NCBI GenBank assembly: GCA_021014945.1
Contig: MU266347.1
Location: 1-64,000, forward strand
Direction of reading: 5' to 3'
Source of the DNA: Leucogyrophana mollusca
Taxonomy: Eukaryota > Basidiomycota > Agaricomycetes > Boletales
Length of the DNA: 64,000 bases
Shown: piece after piece, positions 1-11,200 of the stretch
Numbering within the stretch: position 1 is the first letter of the stretch
Layout of the letters: the number at the start of each line of letters is the position of its first letter
The notes under the pieces: model-generated
Seen by the model: only the letters and a program-made list of their open reading frames with translations
What the model was told of the DNA's origin: nothing
Databases searched by the model: none
Position numbers and translations under genes: made by a program

Positions 1-165
1 TGCTACCCTATTACTTTTGTAGATATTTGTTTCTCAGACTAGCGGAATGATTGTGAGTCCGTTGTCGACTGAATATCAAACCGCTGATTAAATGTCATCA
101 GATATCAGACTTAGTTTGCGCTGATACATGGATATCCTTATGTTATCCTATTACTTCTGTAGATA
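1..165. repeat. Degenerate direct repeat of 25 bp upstream of ELP6
   Basis: Two copies of a 25-bp AT-rich sequence, at about 1-25 and 141-165, share the core CCTATTACTT and end in TGTAGATA. They differ at three positions. The rest of 1-330 contains no convincing coding sequence and is presumably the promoter region of the ELP6 gene that starts at 331. Function is unknown; the repeat could be a binding site or chance. Confidence 0.4.
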
Positions 166-330
166 AGCCTATATACGATTTACCTTGTTTGTATCCGCTT
201 GTCAAATCCGTCTGGAAATAGCAGCACCTCCCCGATTTCCTGATGTAGTGATTAACTGTCATGATCGAGATCTCGCGTCCCTAACCTATTGAAACTTCTA
301 TGTACTACGTTCCGCTCCGTTTCAACAACA

Positions 331-1240
331 ATGTTTCCGCCATCTGCGCTGCTATCCTCCCGCAAACTAATTCTAATAACAGACGAACTTGCGGCTCCAG
401 CTGACTTCCTGCTGCATCGGTTTCTTAGTACTAAAATAAGGGAAAACAAGACGTCTCGCTGCATTGTTCTATCGGTATCAGAGGATTTCGAGCGATGGAA
501 GGCGATAGCTGCAAAATCGGTGAGTTCTGCGCGTTTATATCGTCTTTTGAGACTCGCTAATCACTTGAGGCTTGATCCAGAACCTCAGCCTGTTTCAAAC
601 CTCCCCGGGCGAAAATCTCGTGTTCATTGACGTCCTGGCGAAAGTGCAGCCTCCGTCACACCACGAGGAGAAAAGAGAGATTGATGCGTTCTTGTGCCCC
701 ATCTACGATCTTCTATCGTCCGCCCTTGCGCCATCCGAGGAACACAGGGAGACTCTAGTGATTTTGGATGATATCGCCACGCTTCAATGGCTCGGGTTTA
801 CCTCTATCGATCTTACGCGCTTCTCTCGCAGTTTGCGGAACCTATGTGCAAAGGTGAGTTGGTCAAACCAGTGCTTACTCCGACTCTCAGATTAGATATA
901 GGCAGACGCGACTCTTATCATCCGACATCATTTAGTAAACCCTCCCGAAGTAGAGCCATTGCTACAGCACCTCTTCCAGCTCTCGTCGTATCACATCGAA
1001 GTGAGGCCACTTGCCAGCGGCCGCAGCGGTGCCGTCAGCGGAGAAGTGCGTAGGCTTCTACATCTCCCAATGTTCTTTCGTGGAGTTGATACGGTGGGGT
1101 TGCAGGTTTGTCTCCATTTAGGGCCAGCTGAGGGAGACGCGACATGTCCCCTCACTTCTCGTGCTGGTGCTATCCAGTACCGGCTGACTGATGGCGGGGC
1201 GATCTTCTTCGACAAGGGCACGAGTGGAGGGGTGTTGTAA
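331..1240 (+). CDS. ELP6: Elongator complex subunit Elp6
   Basis: Four exons, 331-519, 581-853, 902-1045 and 1106-1240, join in phase with GT..AG introns of 48-61 bp to give 246 residues, the size expected for Elp6. Elp6 is one of three RecA-like, ATPase-fold subunits of the Elp4-5-6 ring. That ring binds tRNA and supports Elongator in modifying wobble uridine in the cytoplasm. The N-terminus shows the Elp6 pattern: a hydrophobic strand LILITDE, then APADFLLHRFL and CIVLSVSEDFERWKAIAAKS. A second strand, ENLVFIDVL, and a Walker-B-like TLVILDDI follow. No P-loop is visible, as is usual for Elp6. The ATG at 331 is the first in frame. The second intron acceptor was chosen at 580 because the nearer AG gives a stop. 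Confidence 0.85.
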
Positions 1241-1750
1241 CGAAGATCCGCGTCCAAGATTCCCCGTACTTCGGCAACGATGATGATCTATCTTCGCGGT
1301 GCCCATTTCCCTCTGTCGTGCCTGATCAGAGCGAGGACACAGGGGCATGAAAAGGATGCACAGCTTGCGCCGAGAAAGCACGACACACTGCTGCCGACCA
1401 CCCGCATTCAAGCGCCAAGAGAAAGTACTTTGTCTCCTCGCTATGTTAGGGGGGATCAGTGCTCTGTTCTCTATGACCGAGTTGCAGCCAGGGCGAGAAC
1501 CGGGCTGCGCGGGATATGTTGTTCGAGTTATCATTCCCGTAGTCGGTCTCCTGCCTTGTAAAAATATACCTCAAAACTCAGGAATCTATGGGTTTTCTCT
1601 GCACCTCAGCGACTGTCAGATCGTTCGTAGCCAGGTAGCGAACTTTGACACCTTCCATTTTAGGAGGATGAGTTTCGGGGCAACAATTAGCGCCGGTAAC
1701 GTCTTTACCTTTGCTACGAATCACCATCTCCCCGGGCCAGTGCTTGCTGC
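1241..1750. other. Intergenic, ELP6 to TRS65
   Basis: About 510 bp between two genes on the same strand. Short open frames are present, but none has recognisable protein features or splice signals linking it to a neighbour. I see nothing else here. It presumably holds the ELP6 terminator and the TRS65 promoter. Confidence 0.4.
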
Positions 1751-4739
1751 ATGGCGGAATCTACGTTCGAGCAGCTCTTCGGTTCTTGCGTATTAGAGCT
1801 CGTGGTCCCAGATACATCTATTGAATTTCCAGAGCAAGAGAACACAGATGACTGGCTCAATAGGTTGAAGGCATCATATGTTGAGAGAAAGCAAGCGTTC
1901 TTCGGTGAGGTACATGACTCTCTTTCATGTAAATGATCGCCAGGCTTACAATTAGAACAGACGAACAACTCCGTCTCCTGCTTACAGTACAGGTCAATCA
2001 TCCATCCTCCGACGCCCCACCCGATCCCTTTCATCCGCCCCAGCATCTGCTGGACTTCCTAGCACACGTTCAGGTGTCTCTCGAAGCGACTTACATATCG
2101 CAGAAACCCACTTCAGCTTCTGATGTACCACAGTCAGCTCACCTGACGGCGCCTCCGCGTTCCACGTCCGTAGGTCAGACGAAACCACGCCCCCTCTCGC
2201 TGCACCCTTCAATATTTCCCCCTCATACGCCCAATCCGATCCCGTCGACTGCTGAAGTCGACCGCAAGTATGTGCAATCGGAAGGAACCTTGCTGCTTGC
2301 CGCCATATGGGGCCAGAGAGCCTCCGAGAATTCTCGTGAGCGCTTCGCGCTGCTGTTCTCTGAGTCGAGGAACGCCTGGATAGCCGTATACGAGCTCTCC
2401 TTGATTGTTTGTAAGCACAACTCAGACGTACGCGCGATTTTCAGTTCTTGAGCTCACTGCAACAATTCAGCATTCCTACGATTGTCTTTCAATGATCCCC
2501 TCCTTTGCTTGACGGCGTCGACAACGCTGCGTGACAAGGCCCTCTCGCTGTCTCATGCGAACCACCCTTTTGTTGCGTTTCTGTCACAAAGAGGTAAACT
2601 CTCAGCATCGATGGCTTCGGTCTCCGAGTCTGAAAAGGACAAGGAGGCGGAGGCCACGGACGATGATGATGACTTGACTGGTTTGGAAGAGGTCAACTTG
2701 TTGGATGGTTTAGCCACTGGTAGGTTCTCATTCAAGCTTTCAGTAGATGGAATTCACAACTAAAATGCCATCGTTTGTGAAGGCACTAACTTTTCCTCGG
2801 AAGCTGAGCGTCTTTATTTGCCCTCAACGCGACTGGGAAATCAGAGTCGTCGCCAACTATTCTCTCTTCCTCCTGTTGCATCTACATCCCCATCTTCCCC
2901 CTTACCCAGTTCGAAACGCGCGCCTCACAATACCCTTCGCAAGTCGTTCCGCAGGATCCTACAAACTGTCTCAGGTTTCCGCGTCCGCATGCGGACCGTC
3001 TTCGTGCCCTACGTCCTCTTCCCTGGCACAAACTCTGACGGGGACTCGGACGACGACCCCAACGGCACCCTCGAAGAGCGAGAGGCAGGCAACAACGAGC
3101 GCACCGTTGTTCTCTGCGTCGAGGTCGAAAACTCTGGAGAATCTGGCCCGGGTGTCGGCTTCTCTGTTGAGCGCGTGGATGTCAAAATCGGCGGCGAAGG
3201 CGCGACTGCTAGACTTATAGGGTGGGGAGAGGGCGCTTTCGACTCTGATGCTGAGAAGCATATGTTTCCCTTGCCTGTGGGCTCGATGGAGCAATATAAT
3301 CTCCTTTACGCCGTATCGTTCTTGAGCTCACCTGCTGAAACGGATGGCTTGTCGCTGGCTGGTCGTAGTCAGGGAGCACACGCGGCCCCTGGCCATCATT
3401 CGGAACTGCAACGGGCAGTGACGATTAACATCTTTGGAAAGCCCTACATTGCCAAGGCCCACGATAGCGATGTGCCAGAGGAGGAACAAAGTGGCGTGCT
3501 ATCCTACCCTACGGAAACGTTCTCTTCGCGATGGAACTGCATTCTCGACCTTTCAACTCGTCCACAGGAAGAAATCTTCGACGCTTCTGATCCATGGGCA
3601 GGTAACAAGAATGCCCTTCCCGAACCCCCCTCCCCTTTCCCCGGCCACTCTGCAGTCACATCCGCCTTTCACACCTCCCCCCAGCCAAAGCTCCAGCCCC
3701 AAGCTATCGCCGGCAGCAAACGCCACACGCTTCCAGGAAACATAACCGCCCTCCGCGCTATCAACCCCGCCGCGAACTTCCGCCTCTCCCTGCCCCAGCG
3801 AGACGCCTCACCGAACCTATCGGGAAAGCTAGCATATACCCCACCGTCTGTAGCCTTCGCCCGCTCGCCGTCGACGACCTTTGGCATGCCGCCGCCGACT
3901 GCTTCAGTGAGCGGTGGATTCGACGCGGGCTTCCCTGAGCCGCATGCGGCGGTGATGCCCCAGACCCCGGCGTATCCTGCATTCCCGCCGGTTGCTGCTA
4001 TGCCACCTACGCCGTACTCCCACCCGCCGATAGGAAGTCAGCAGGGTGCTTTTGGTCCTAGCGTCGAAATTAGGAGGGACCGCGGTATTGCTGCGTTGTC
4101 GCCGCAGACGCCCGCGCCCACCGTCGTTGGGGGCGCTTTCGATCCATCGCAAGAGGCCCCTCCATCTGCGGGCGAGCCCGTCGTTGTATCAGTCGGGCTT
4201 CTGCCTCCACCAAATGCTTCAGCGTCGTCAAGGAAGATATATCCGTCTGATCACTTTACGCTGGACATATTTGTCTTCAACCAGAGCACGTGGACGAGAC
4301 GATTTGAGGTGAGTTGTCCGGATACGAGTCGGCAGCGGCGCAAGAAGCTCGAGGAGAGGAAAGGCCCAAATGGGAAGACGACACTTGAGGAGCTAAAGAG
4401 CGCGTTGGTCCCTCCTGGTATTCTCCCGTTGCAAAATCGAGTTCGAGTAGGGTAGGTCGTCTTTTACTTGTGCTAACTTGTGGACTCGATATTAACTTCT
4501 CGCTGGAGACCGCTGCGCCCGTCGACTTGCCAATCGGTCCGCATGGATTTTTTGGCGGTAGCACCGGGGTTACACTCGGTTGATCTGCTCACCCTTACCG
4601 ACATTGAAACCGGTTTCTCTGTCAACCTGAGGTATGTGTTTGGCACATCTTTCTGGCACGGGACAACGTTCTTACATATTTGTGGACCAGATCCGTGATG
4701 GACGTCGTCGTCCACGAACGGGAAGTTGATAAGGAGTAG
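1751..4739 (+). CDS. TRS65: TRAPPII complex subunit Trs65-like protein
   Basis: Multi-exon gene for a TRAPP trafficking subunit of the Trs65 family, a TRAPPII-specific component acting with the Rab GEF at the late Golgi. The diagnostic part is in the large exon of about 2.8-4.45 kb: KSFRRILQTVSGFRVRMRT, EEREAGNNERTVVLCVEVEN, then GWGEGAF and MEQYNLLYAVSFL. A Pro/Ser-rich disordered linker (about 3.6-4.2 kb) precedes the C-terminal domain. The last exons read SVMDVVVHE and stop at 4737-4739. The first exon, from ATG 1751, reads VLELVVPDTSIEFPEQE, fitting an N-terminal beta-sandwich. I could not fit the first intron in phase: the donors near 1908 do not match the frame entered near 1935. The exact 5' structure is therefore uncertain, while the gene identity is secure. 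Confidence 0.8.
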
Positions 4740-4987
4740 GCGCTGGCTGCGGGCGCATCTCCGCCTCTCTGTTTAGCACCAGCGCTCGGCGTTCTTTCTT
4801 GATACGCGAATCAATTGATACGATATGCATAAGAAAAGCGTGAGGGAGAACATGGAACTGCAAGACAGAAGTGGGTAAAATAGACAAGAATAAAACAGGG
4901 CAGCACATAACAATGACAGCTAGTCATACACTGAATATAAAAAAAGGCGATTACGCATGGAACACCTAGTCATACGGGGTCAACGAC

Positions 4988-5706
4988 CTACACCCACTGG
5001 ACCTTGTCCCAAGCTGGGTCCTGCAGGAACGCGCACAAGACCTTGCTGCCGGTCTGTGACGAACGGGGTGTAAGTTGACGGGATTGATAGGGTGGCGGGG
5101 GAGGATAGGCATACCTGGAGGAGGGGGTGGCCAGCAACGACGCTCAGGAAGCGCTCTAGGCCCTCCCTTCGGTTTTCAATGACCTCATCAGAGAATCTAT
5201 TGGTAAAGACCTTGCCAGGAAGGGGAGGAATGTTGACGCGAGTAGATTCGCGTTCGAGGATATCACGGAACGCCTCAAAGTCCGAGTAACGGCGCCGAAC
5301 GAGTGAGTGGCGCAGTTTGAACGCGGGGATGTTTGTCTGGTGTCATACAGAGAGGTACGCCTCAGAGGGTGCTGGGAAGCTACCCATCGTCATCCTGACT
5401 CACCTTGCACACGATCTCGTAGTCGGTGTACATTTTGCGGCCAAATCCTACGCCAAGGATAAATTCAGCGACCACGACAGTCGAGTGAGCCTCTGCGTTC
5501 TTACCATGTGTCTGGGGGTTTCGCACTTCGATCTCTAAAAAGCTTTCTGGGACACTATACATTTCCTCAATCTGAAACGCGCTTGCTCGTGTTTATGCAG
5601 GAGACGATTGAAGATGATATGATACTTGACTTACGGTCTGTTCTCGCCCGGTAATGCGGGGCTCATCGAACGCAGTGCTCCGAGCGAAAGGCGACACTGC
5701 GGCCAT
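4988..5706 (-). CDS. SNX3: Sorting nexin Snx3/Grd19 (PX domain)
   Basis: Minus-strand gene from ATG at 5706 ([20 protein letters not shown]) to TAG at 4988-4990, with short introns. It encodes a small single PX-domain protein. The PX start reads [16 protein letters not shown] and continues with YTDYEIVCK. The phosphoinositide-binding [10 protein letters not shown] motif follows, then NIPPLPGK and [18 protein letters not shown]. The protein ends [15 protein letters not shown]. This order and length match Snx3/Grd19, which binds PI3P on early endosomes and sends cargo into retromer recycling to the Golgi. It lies tail-to-tail with TRS65, the stops being about 250 bp apart. No unusual residues were noticed. 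Confidence 0.88.
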
Positions 5707-5837
5707 GGTTATTGTGGTGGTTGTACAGAATAGAGAGGTTATTATCGCAGTCGCAGTCACGCACAGCAAAGCTCCTCGTCACGTCACATCCTATTATGTC
5801 ACGTCACATCATAGGTCCCTCCTTCAAAGGATCGGCC

Positions 5838-7752
5838 ATGACCACGAATCCCTCGCACATTCTCATAGCCCGCAATTCGCGAGGAACTAATAACCCTTCC
5901 GCTTCACTCAGCTCACCAACGGAAACCCATGCCGCTGCTGCAGGTATATTCAGGTCATCTGGCTCGCCGCCATGGCTGCTCGAAGAGTGCGAGACGGATG
6001 ACATCGTTTCCGAGCTCAGTTTATATGATACCGACGAGGCAATTGAGATCGACGATACGTTCACGAGGAACAACAGGTTCCCCGGGACGGTCAAGATTGT
6101 AGTTGAAAGCACTACCTTCTGGTGAGTGCGCGGTGGCTCACATATGCGCTGTTTCACTAATATCGTGGGCACGTACAGGGCACACAAGGAGGTGCTATTC
6201 TTTGCATCTCCGTTCTTCGAAGCCGCTCTTAGCGGCAGCTGGCTTGAAACTGGCCGCCCGCCATCACTGTCATCGGTCATCACTATCTCACAGCCGCCGT
6301 CTATTCCGGGCGAGAAAGGCATAAATGAAGTTCCTACTGAGATGACATTCACACCCGAGGAGCCGGAGGACTCGCCCATTGAAGTGAACCTTCCCAGGAA
6401 ATCCAGTGATACCAGTGGCACCAGCGAGAGTGAGGATAGTGACTTGGATACTTTCCATGATGACCACCAGAAAGTCCATGCCCGAAATAACAGCCTGGCT
6501 AAGCTACAAGGCGAAGGCGAAGGCAATACAAAACACGATATCCCGCAAGCAAAAGGGAGACAAAAATCTGAAGACAGAGTGCCTCCAAGAAGGACGTCGC
6601 ACTCTGCGAATGCGGCTGCACGAAGGCGCCAGAAGACAAGCGGGCATGACGCCGTTATAGTGTTAAAGGAAGAGAGAGTGGGTATATGCTCGTAGCCTCT
6701 CGTGGCACGTCCACTCACCCAACGCCCAACCAGGCCAGCACCTTCCACGACTTTCTCAAGTTTGTATACCCCCAGTAGGTGTTATTGTCGTCCCCGATCA
6801 GCGGACACTGAACGGACCGTCCTAGCCTGGAATGTACCATCACATGGAACAATGTCGAAGGTCTTATGAATATCTCGCATAAACTCTGCGTGCCGACACT
6901 ACAGCAAGAATGCTTGACATTCCTGCTGACCCACGCAGCCGGGAAGCCCATTAAGGCCATGCGTATTGCTGAATTATTCGAAGAAGAAGAATTATACCGC
7001 GAGTCGAGTCGCTTTGTTCTGGATAATCCTGGAGGATGGTCGGAACAGGAGCTCAGCACCCTTAGCCACGATACCTTACTCAAGCTTGAAAAACGGTCCG
7101 TCTTTTTACCTTCTCTGCCACTACGATTGACCAATTCGTACGATACAGCCGAAACTGGTTCCTTGAACGCGTTCTAAAGCTCGGACTAACTCCACTTGCC
7201 AAGGAGTATCAATGTGTACGCATATATGCGCCCTTTGCATCTATTCCAGAAAGACTTATGTTACGCAGTGCTCAACATGCCCGGACTCGGTGAACTGCGC
7301 ACGCCTCTTGGAGGAAAAATGGAGGCAGGCATATAATGCCGTCTTCCGATTCGGTAAGTTCTTCATCCGAGGTTGTATTAACTCCCCCGCTCAACCACTA
7401 TTCCAGGTCCGTGCCAGCCTTCAATGGTGTATCGTTACCTGCGAAACTTGGAGGGCGTCAGCCCGCCGCTATCACTCACGCATCTCGCGTGCCAGACCAC
7501 AGCTAAGGCGTTCACTGCTACTCGTAAGCGGCCCAGCCCGTCTTTTATTCCCTCATACCAAGACCATTTGCCACAGTTTTCGACAGGATGTTCTCGCTGG
7601 GCATTCGAAGCGAGGCCGCTGTGGCCCCGTTAGGTGCCCGCGTCGCTGCCGTTGCAGCTGCTGCCACAGGCCCTCGTCGCCATTTCCTATTCTGCACCCT
7701 CAAGCCCGAGAAAAATATACCTCGCAGCAAACGTTCCCGCGAGCTGCTCTAG
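5838..7752 (+). CDS. BTB/POZ domain protein
   Basis: Starts at ATG 5838, 131 bp from the divergent SNX3 start, so the two genes share a short bidirectional promoter. Exon 1 ends at 6121 and exon 2 starts at 6179, making TGG-GCA-CAC across the junction. The BTB fold is seen in VKIVVESTTFWAHKEVLFFA followed by SPFFEAALSG. It is interrupted by an acidic Ser/Glu-rich insertion (about 6.3-6.65 kb) and resumes with STFHDFLKFVYP. A helical BACK-like region follows: CVPTLQQECLTFLLTHAAGK, IAELFEEEELYRESSRFVL, then LLEEKWRQAYNAVFRFG. The stop is at 7750-7752. The insertion within the BTB fold is notable. BTB proteins often serve as Cul3 adaptors or oligomerisation modules; nothing here decides which. 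Confidence 0.8.
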
Positions 7753-8214
7753 ACTATTTATCGATCAGCATTGCTGTCCATCTCGTGCTCATCTGTACGC
7801 CTAGACTTCCTCTCGGACATATCGTGTATCACTTCCGATTGACGCCTAGTATGTATCCCCATTCTATGTAGTTCTACATATTTCGCACGTCCGCCTGGTA
7901 TCAAGTACGGGTATCCACTAATGCTAAAGAAATATTGCTAAAGAGAATAAAGAAATGAGTGCAATGAGTCTGACGACAGGGGATCCGGGAAAATGTATGG
8001 AAGAATGAGCCCGGCCTTGATCGAATGGATGCATAAAGTACGAAAACAGTGCGCACAAGAAAAATGAGGTCGTCAGGCCATAAGGATATATCACCAGTGA
8101 ATCCAATAAGCATCAAATCGGGAGGCCAAAATAACGATGAGTGGGCATACAGCTGAACGAATATGGGGAATACAATAAGATAGAGAAATGTCCTTGGAAA
8201 GCGAGCGAACGCGG
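7753..8214. other. Convergent intergenic region
   Basis: About 460 bp between the convergent 3' ends of the BTB and RhoGAP genes. It is AT-richer than its surroundings and holds only short, unsupported open frames. It presumably carries both 3' ends. Confidence 0.4.
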
Positions 8215-11200
8215 TCAACGCGGTTGAGAGGGAGATTGGAAAATGGATGTCGCATTTTCAACGAGCCACTCGACCATCAGAGCTTTACCAGCCATATCGC
8301 TGAATTCGGCCCCTGGGTCTCTGGAACGCATAAGGGTGGCTGCAAGGCAGGCCGTGAGCTCAAAAGAAGGCTCGAGAAAAGATTTGCACTCACGTCCAAA
8401 CACGACACCCAAGTTCCTTGCGTTCATGAGATTCCTATCGCTATGCTCACGTACACTACCGTACATTTCATCAGATACAAACGTTTCGAGCTAAGCACAC
8501 TGCTTACCGATACAAATGCAATACTAGCAGGCGCAAGGTCTGATAATGCTCCGTCGGTAAGCGATTCACCAGTTCTTGCAGCATTTTCGTTTTCATAGCA
8601 GGATCTTTAGATCCGGCGGCCGAAATGAACTCCTCGTGCAGGTCATACGTTAACAGGGGCACGGGCAAGGTCCGGAAGTACGTCTTCAAAACAGACGTCA
8701 CGCTGCAGATATCGTTGAAGCGATCGGTGTCCCTCAGATCGAACGCAGCATAGTCGCCTCGTTCAAATAGCTGGGTTATGACCTTGGTCTGTCCGGAACC
8801 ACCCGTTTTCCGGTAGATCCCCTCGTAGTCGAGAGCTTCGGGAGGTCAGTGATTGGGTGAACAGGCGAGGCGCATATACTCACCAAGTGTTTCCACGGCT
8901 TCTATACATTTTTCGACAATGACAGGGACCTTGCGTTCGCCCCATCTGCAGTCAGATTTGACTTGCTCAATCAACTCGCGACCAAACATGGATGGCGCTA
9001 ACGGACAAGTCAGCTTGGTTGTACCAATCATGATTTGAAAAGACAACGCACGAGAAGGGGAAATTTGCCCAGGGCCGTGATGATCCTCCCGAGCACTCGG
9101 ATGTTGCTGCGAGCATAACGTCTGCACTAGATTCACACAGCGCGAATGGACCGAAATATGACACCCTGAAACACACGCGTCAGCTGATTCCGGCGATATA
9201 AGATGGGACAACGCACCTGAGCACCGAAGCTGCGATCCTCCCCAAAGTTTATCACCACAATGATCGCACTTAGTGAATCGCAGCGCGCTAGCTTGGTGGA
9301 AGTTGTGCTCCGGATGGGCCTTCCCTTTATGATCTCCAGAGGAGAGCGATATGTCTCGGCCCCGCGATCCAGGCCACTTGATGAATTTGGGTTTTGACAT
9401 GGGCGTCGCGTCTGGTATATCCTGGCGATGTACCCTCCCGACCTTAATTTCATGATCCTCCCCAAGGGTAGACGTGCTGGGTGCCGATACAGCGAGAGAT
9501 GGCAACTCGGGCTGGGGACGATTCCGGTCGAAAGACGTGCTCTTCTTCTCTCGGATATGAGGTTCTTCCCTGGCCGAAACGACATCCAGCGTGGGTGTGC
9601 CAGAACGAGAAGACTCGATGCGACGCGCATATTGAGCACTCAACTGAGCCAACTCCTCGTTGCGTGCATTGAGGAACGTGGTTTCTTCTAGGAACTGCTC
9701 GCGGGAAGCTTTTAGTTCTGCTACTTCCCGAGCCAACGTCTCTCGTTGTTGAGTGAGGGGAATGAGCTCGTGTTGGTACTGCGTCTTGATGGTGTCGAGG
9801 CGCATCGTAAGCGACCGGCTCATATGAACAGTTGGCACTTCCCCAGAGCTTGCGACGCTAGAGGAGCTGTTGGGTGCCGAGTCAGCCATTCTGAAACACG
9901 CCACAATTCTTCACGGTACCTTTTCGAAGCACAAAGCTCTGCTACCTCAGCTATGGTCATGTCCTTCTCCACTTTCAGCTTCGACAAGTCATTCGCGAGC
10001 CTATCCAAGTTGTCCGAGAGCTCTGCAGAGAGTTGTTTCCGAGCTTCTTGCTTCTTGGCTTCGCCGGTCAAGGCCGTCAACTTGGCAGCCTGCCCAGAAA
10101 GCAGTATTCTCAGACGAATGACCTCTGCTTCGGCGTTGCGTCGGGCTATCAGCTCGCGGTCGTACTCCTTTTGTGCCACAGTAAGCCCTTCGATGTATTG
10201 CTGACTGGCCCTCTGCAAAAATTCATGAGCAAAGGTCAGTCAGCGACCTAGCGCGACGCACCTTGGTTCCATCATACTTATTCTTGAGGTTCAAGAACTC
10301 CGTCTGGCGTTGTTCCATCGCACTAAGCATGATCTCAACCAGCCCCTTATCGAACTTCATTTGCTGCGTGCCTCGCTCTTTCGAGTCCGCGAGAGCTTCT
10401 TGCAGACGCCGGATCACCAGCTCATACTTGTCGCTGGAAAGGGGCGAGCTAGTGGTCGATCCAGGAGAAGTGACTGTAACACGCGTAGCCGAAGGGACAA
10501 TATTAAGCGACGCGTTGGAATCGAGCCTTTCCCGCCTTGTCGCACCATGCCCGTAAATCGACGGGGACTGCGATTCCGACGACGAGCGACCCCGAGACGC
10601 GAACTCTCGGGACATACTCGAAACAACGTCGCCGGCTTCAGATCTGAGGGCGTCAAGCGCACTCAAAGTTTGTTGGCTTGCATGGGGCGATGGAGTGGCA
10701 CCGTTCATTGCCTGGCTGCTCGGAGGACTTGGTAGGCTATCGGGGTCGCTGACCTCCTCGGCTATCGGCGATACAGTGGATATTGGAGGGACGTCATTCG
10801 CCGGCTTCGCAGGTTGCTGCAGTGGTGAGATACTCTCTTTGCGCGGATCAGCAACCTGATCCAGCGACTTCAGCGACGGCAGCCCCCCCACCGACTTGAA
10901 AAAGTCAGAGAAGTCGCCCCCAGTCATCGAGAAACGGATGGGGGGTAAAGCAGGAGTAATGAACGTTGCGACCGAGGTACGTTCCACCGGAGACGATTCA
11001 TCCGACTCGTTCGAGTTCATTTGCGATGAGGTTGACATATCGGGGTCAATGTCGACCCTCAGTTCATGGGGACGTGTTTTGGGCTTTGGCTCTTTTGGCG
11101 GGGGAGCGGGGGGAGCATCAACCGGCGAGGCAAGGTCACTGGGTGATTTGAGCCCATTTTCGGCTTCAGCCTCAGTGTCAGTGCCACTTTCGACATTATG

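Noticed and set aside
5804..6748. Minus-strand open frame of 314 codons
   Set aside because: Antisense to the BTB gene, crossing its start and first intron; no recognisable protein features.
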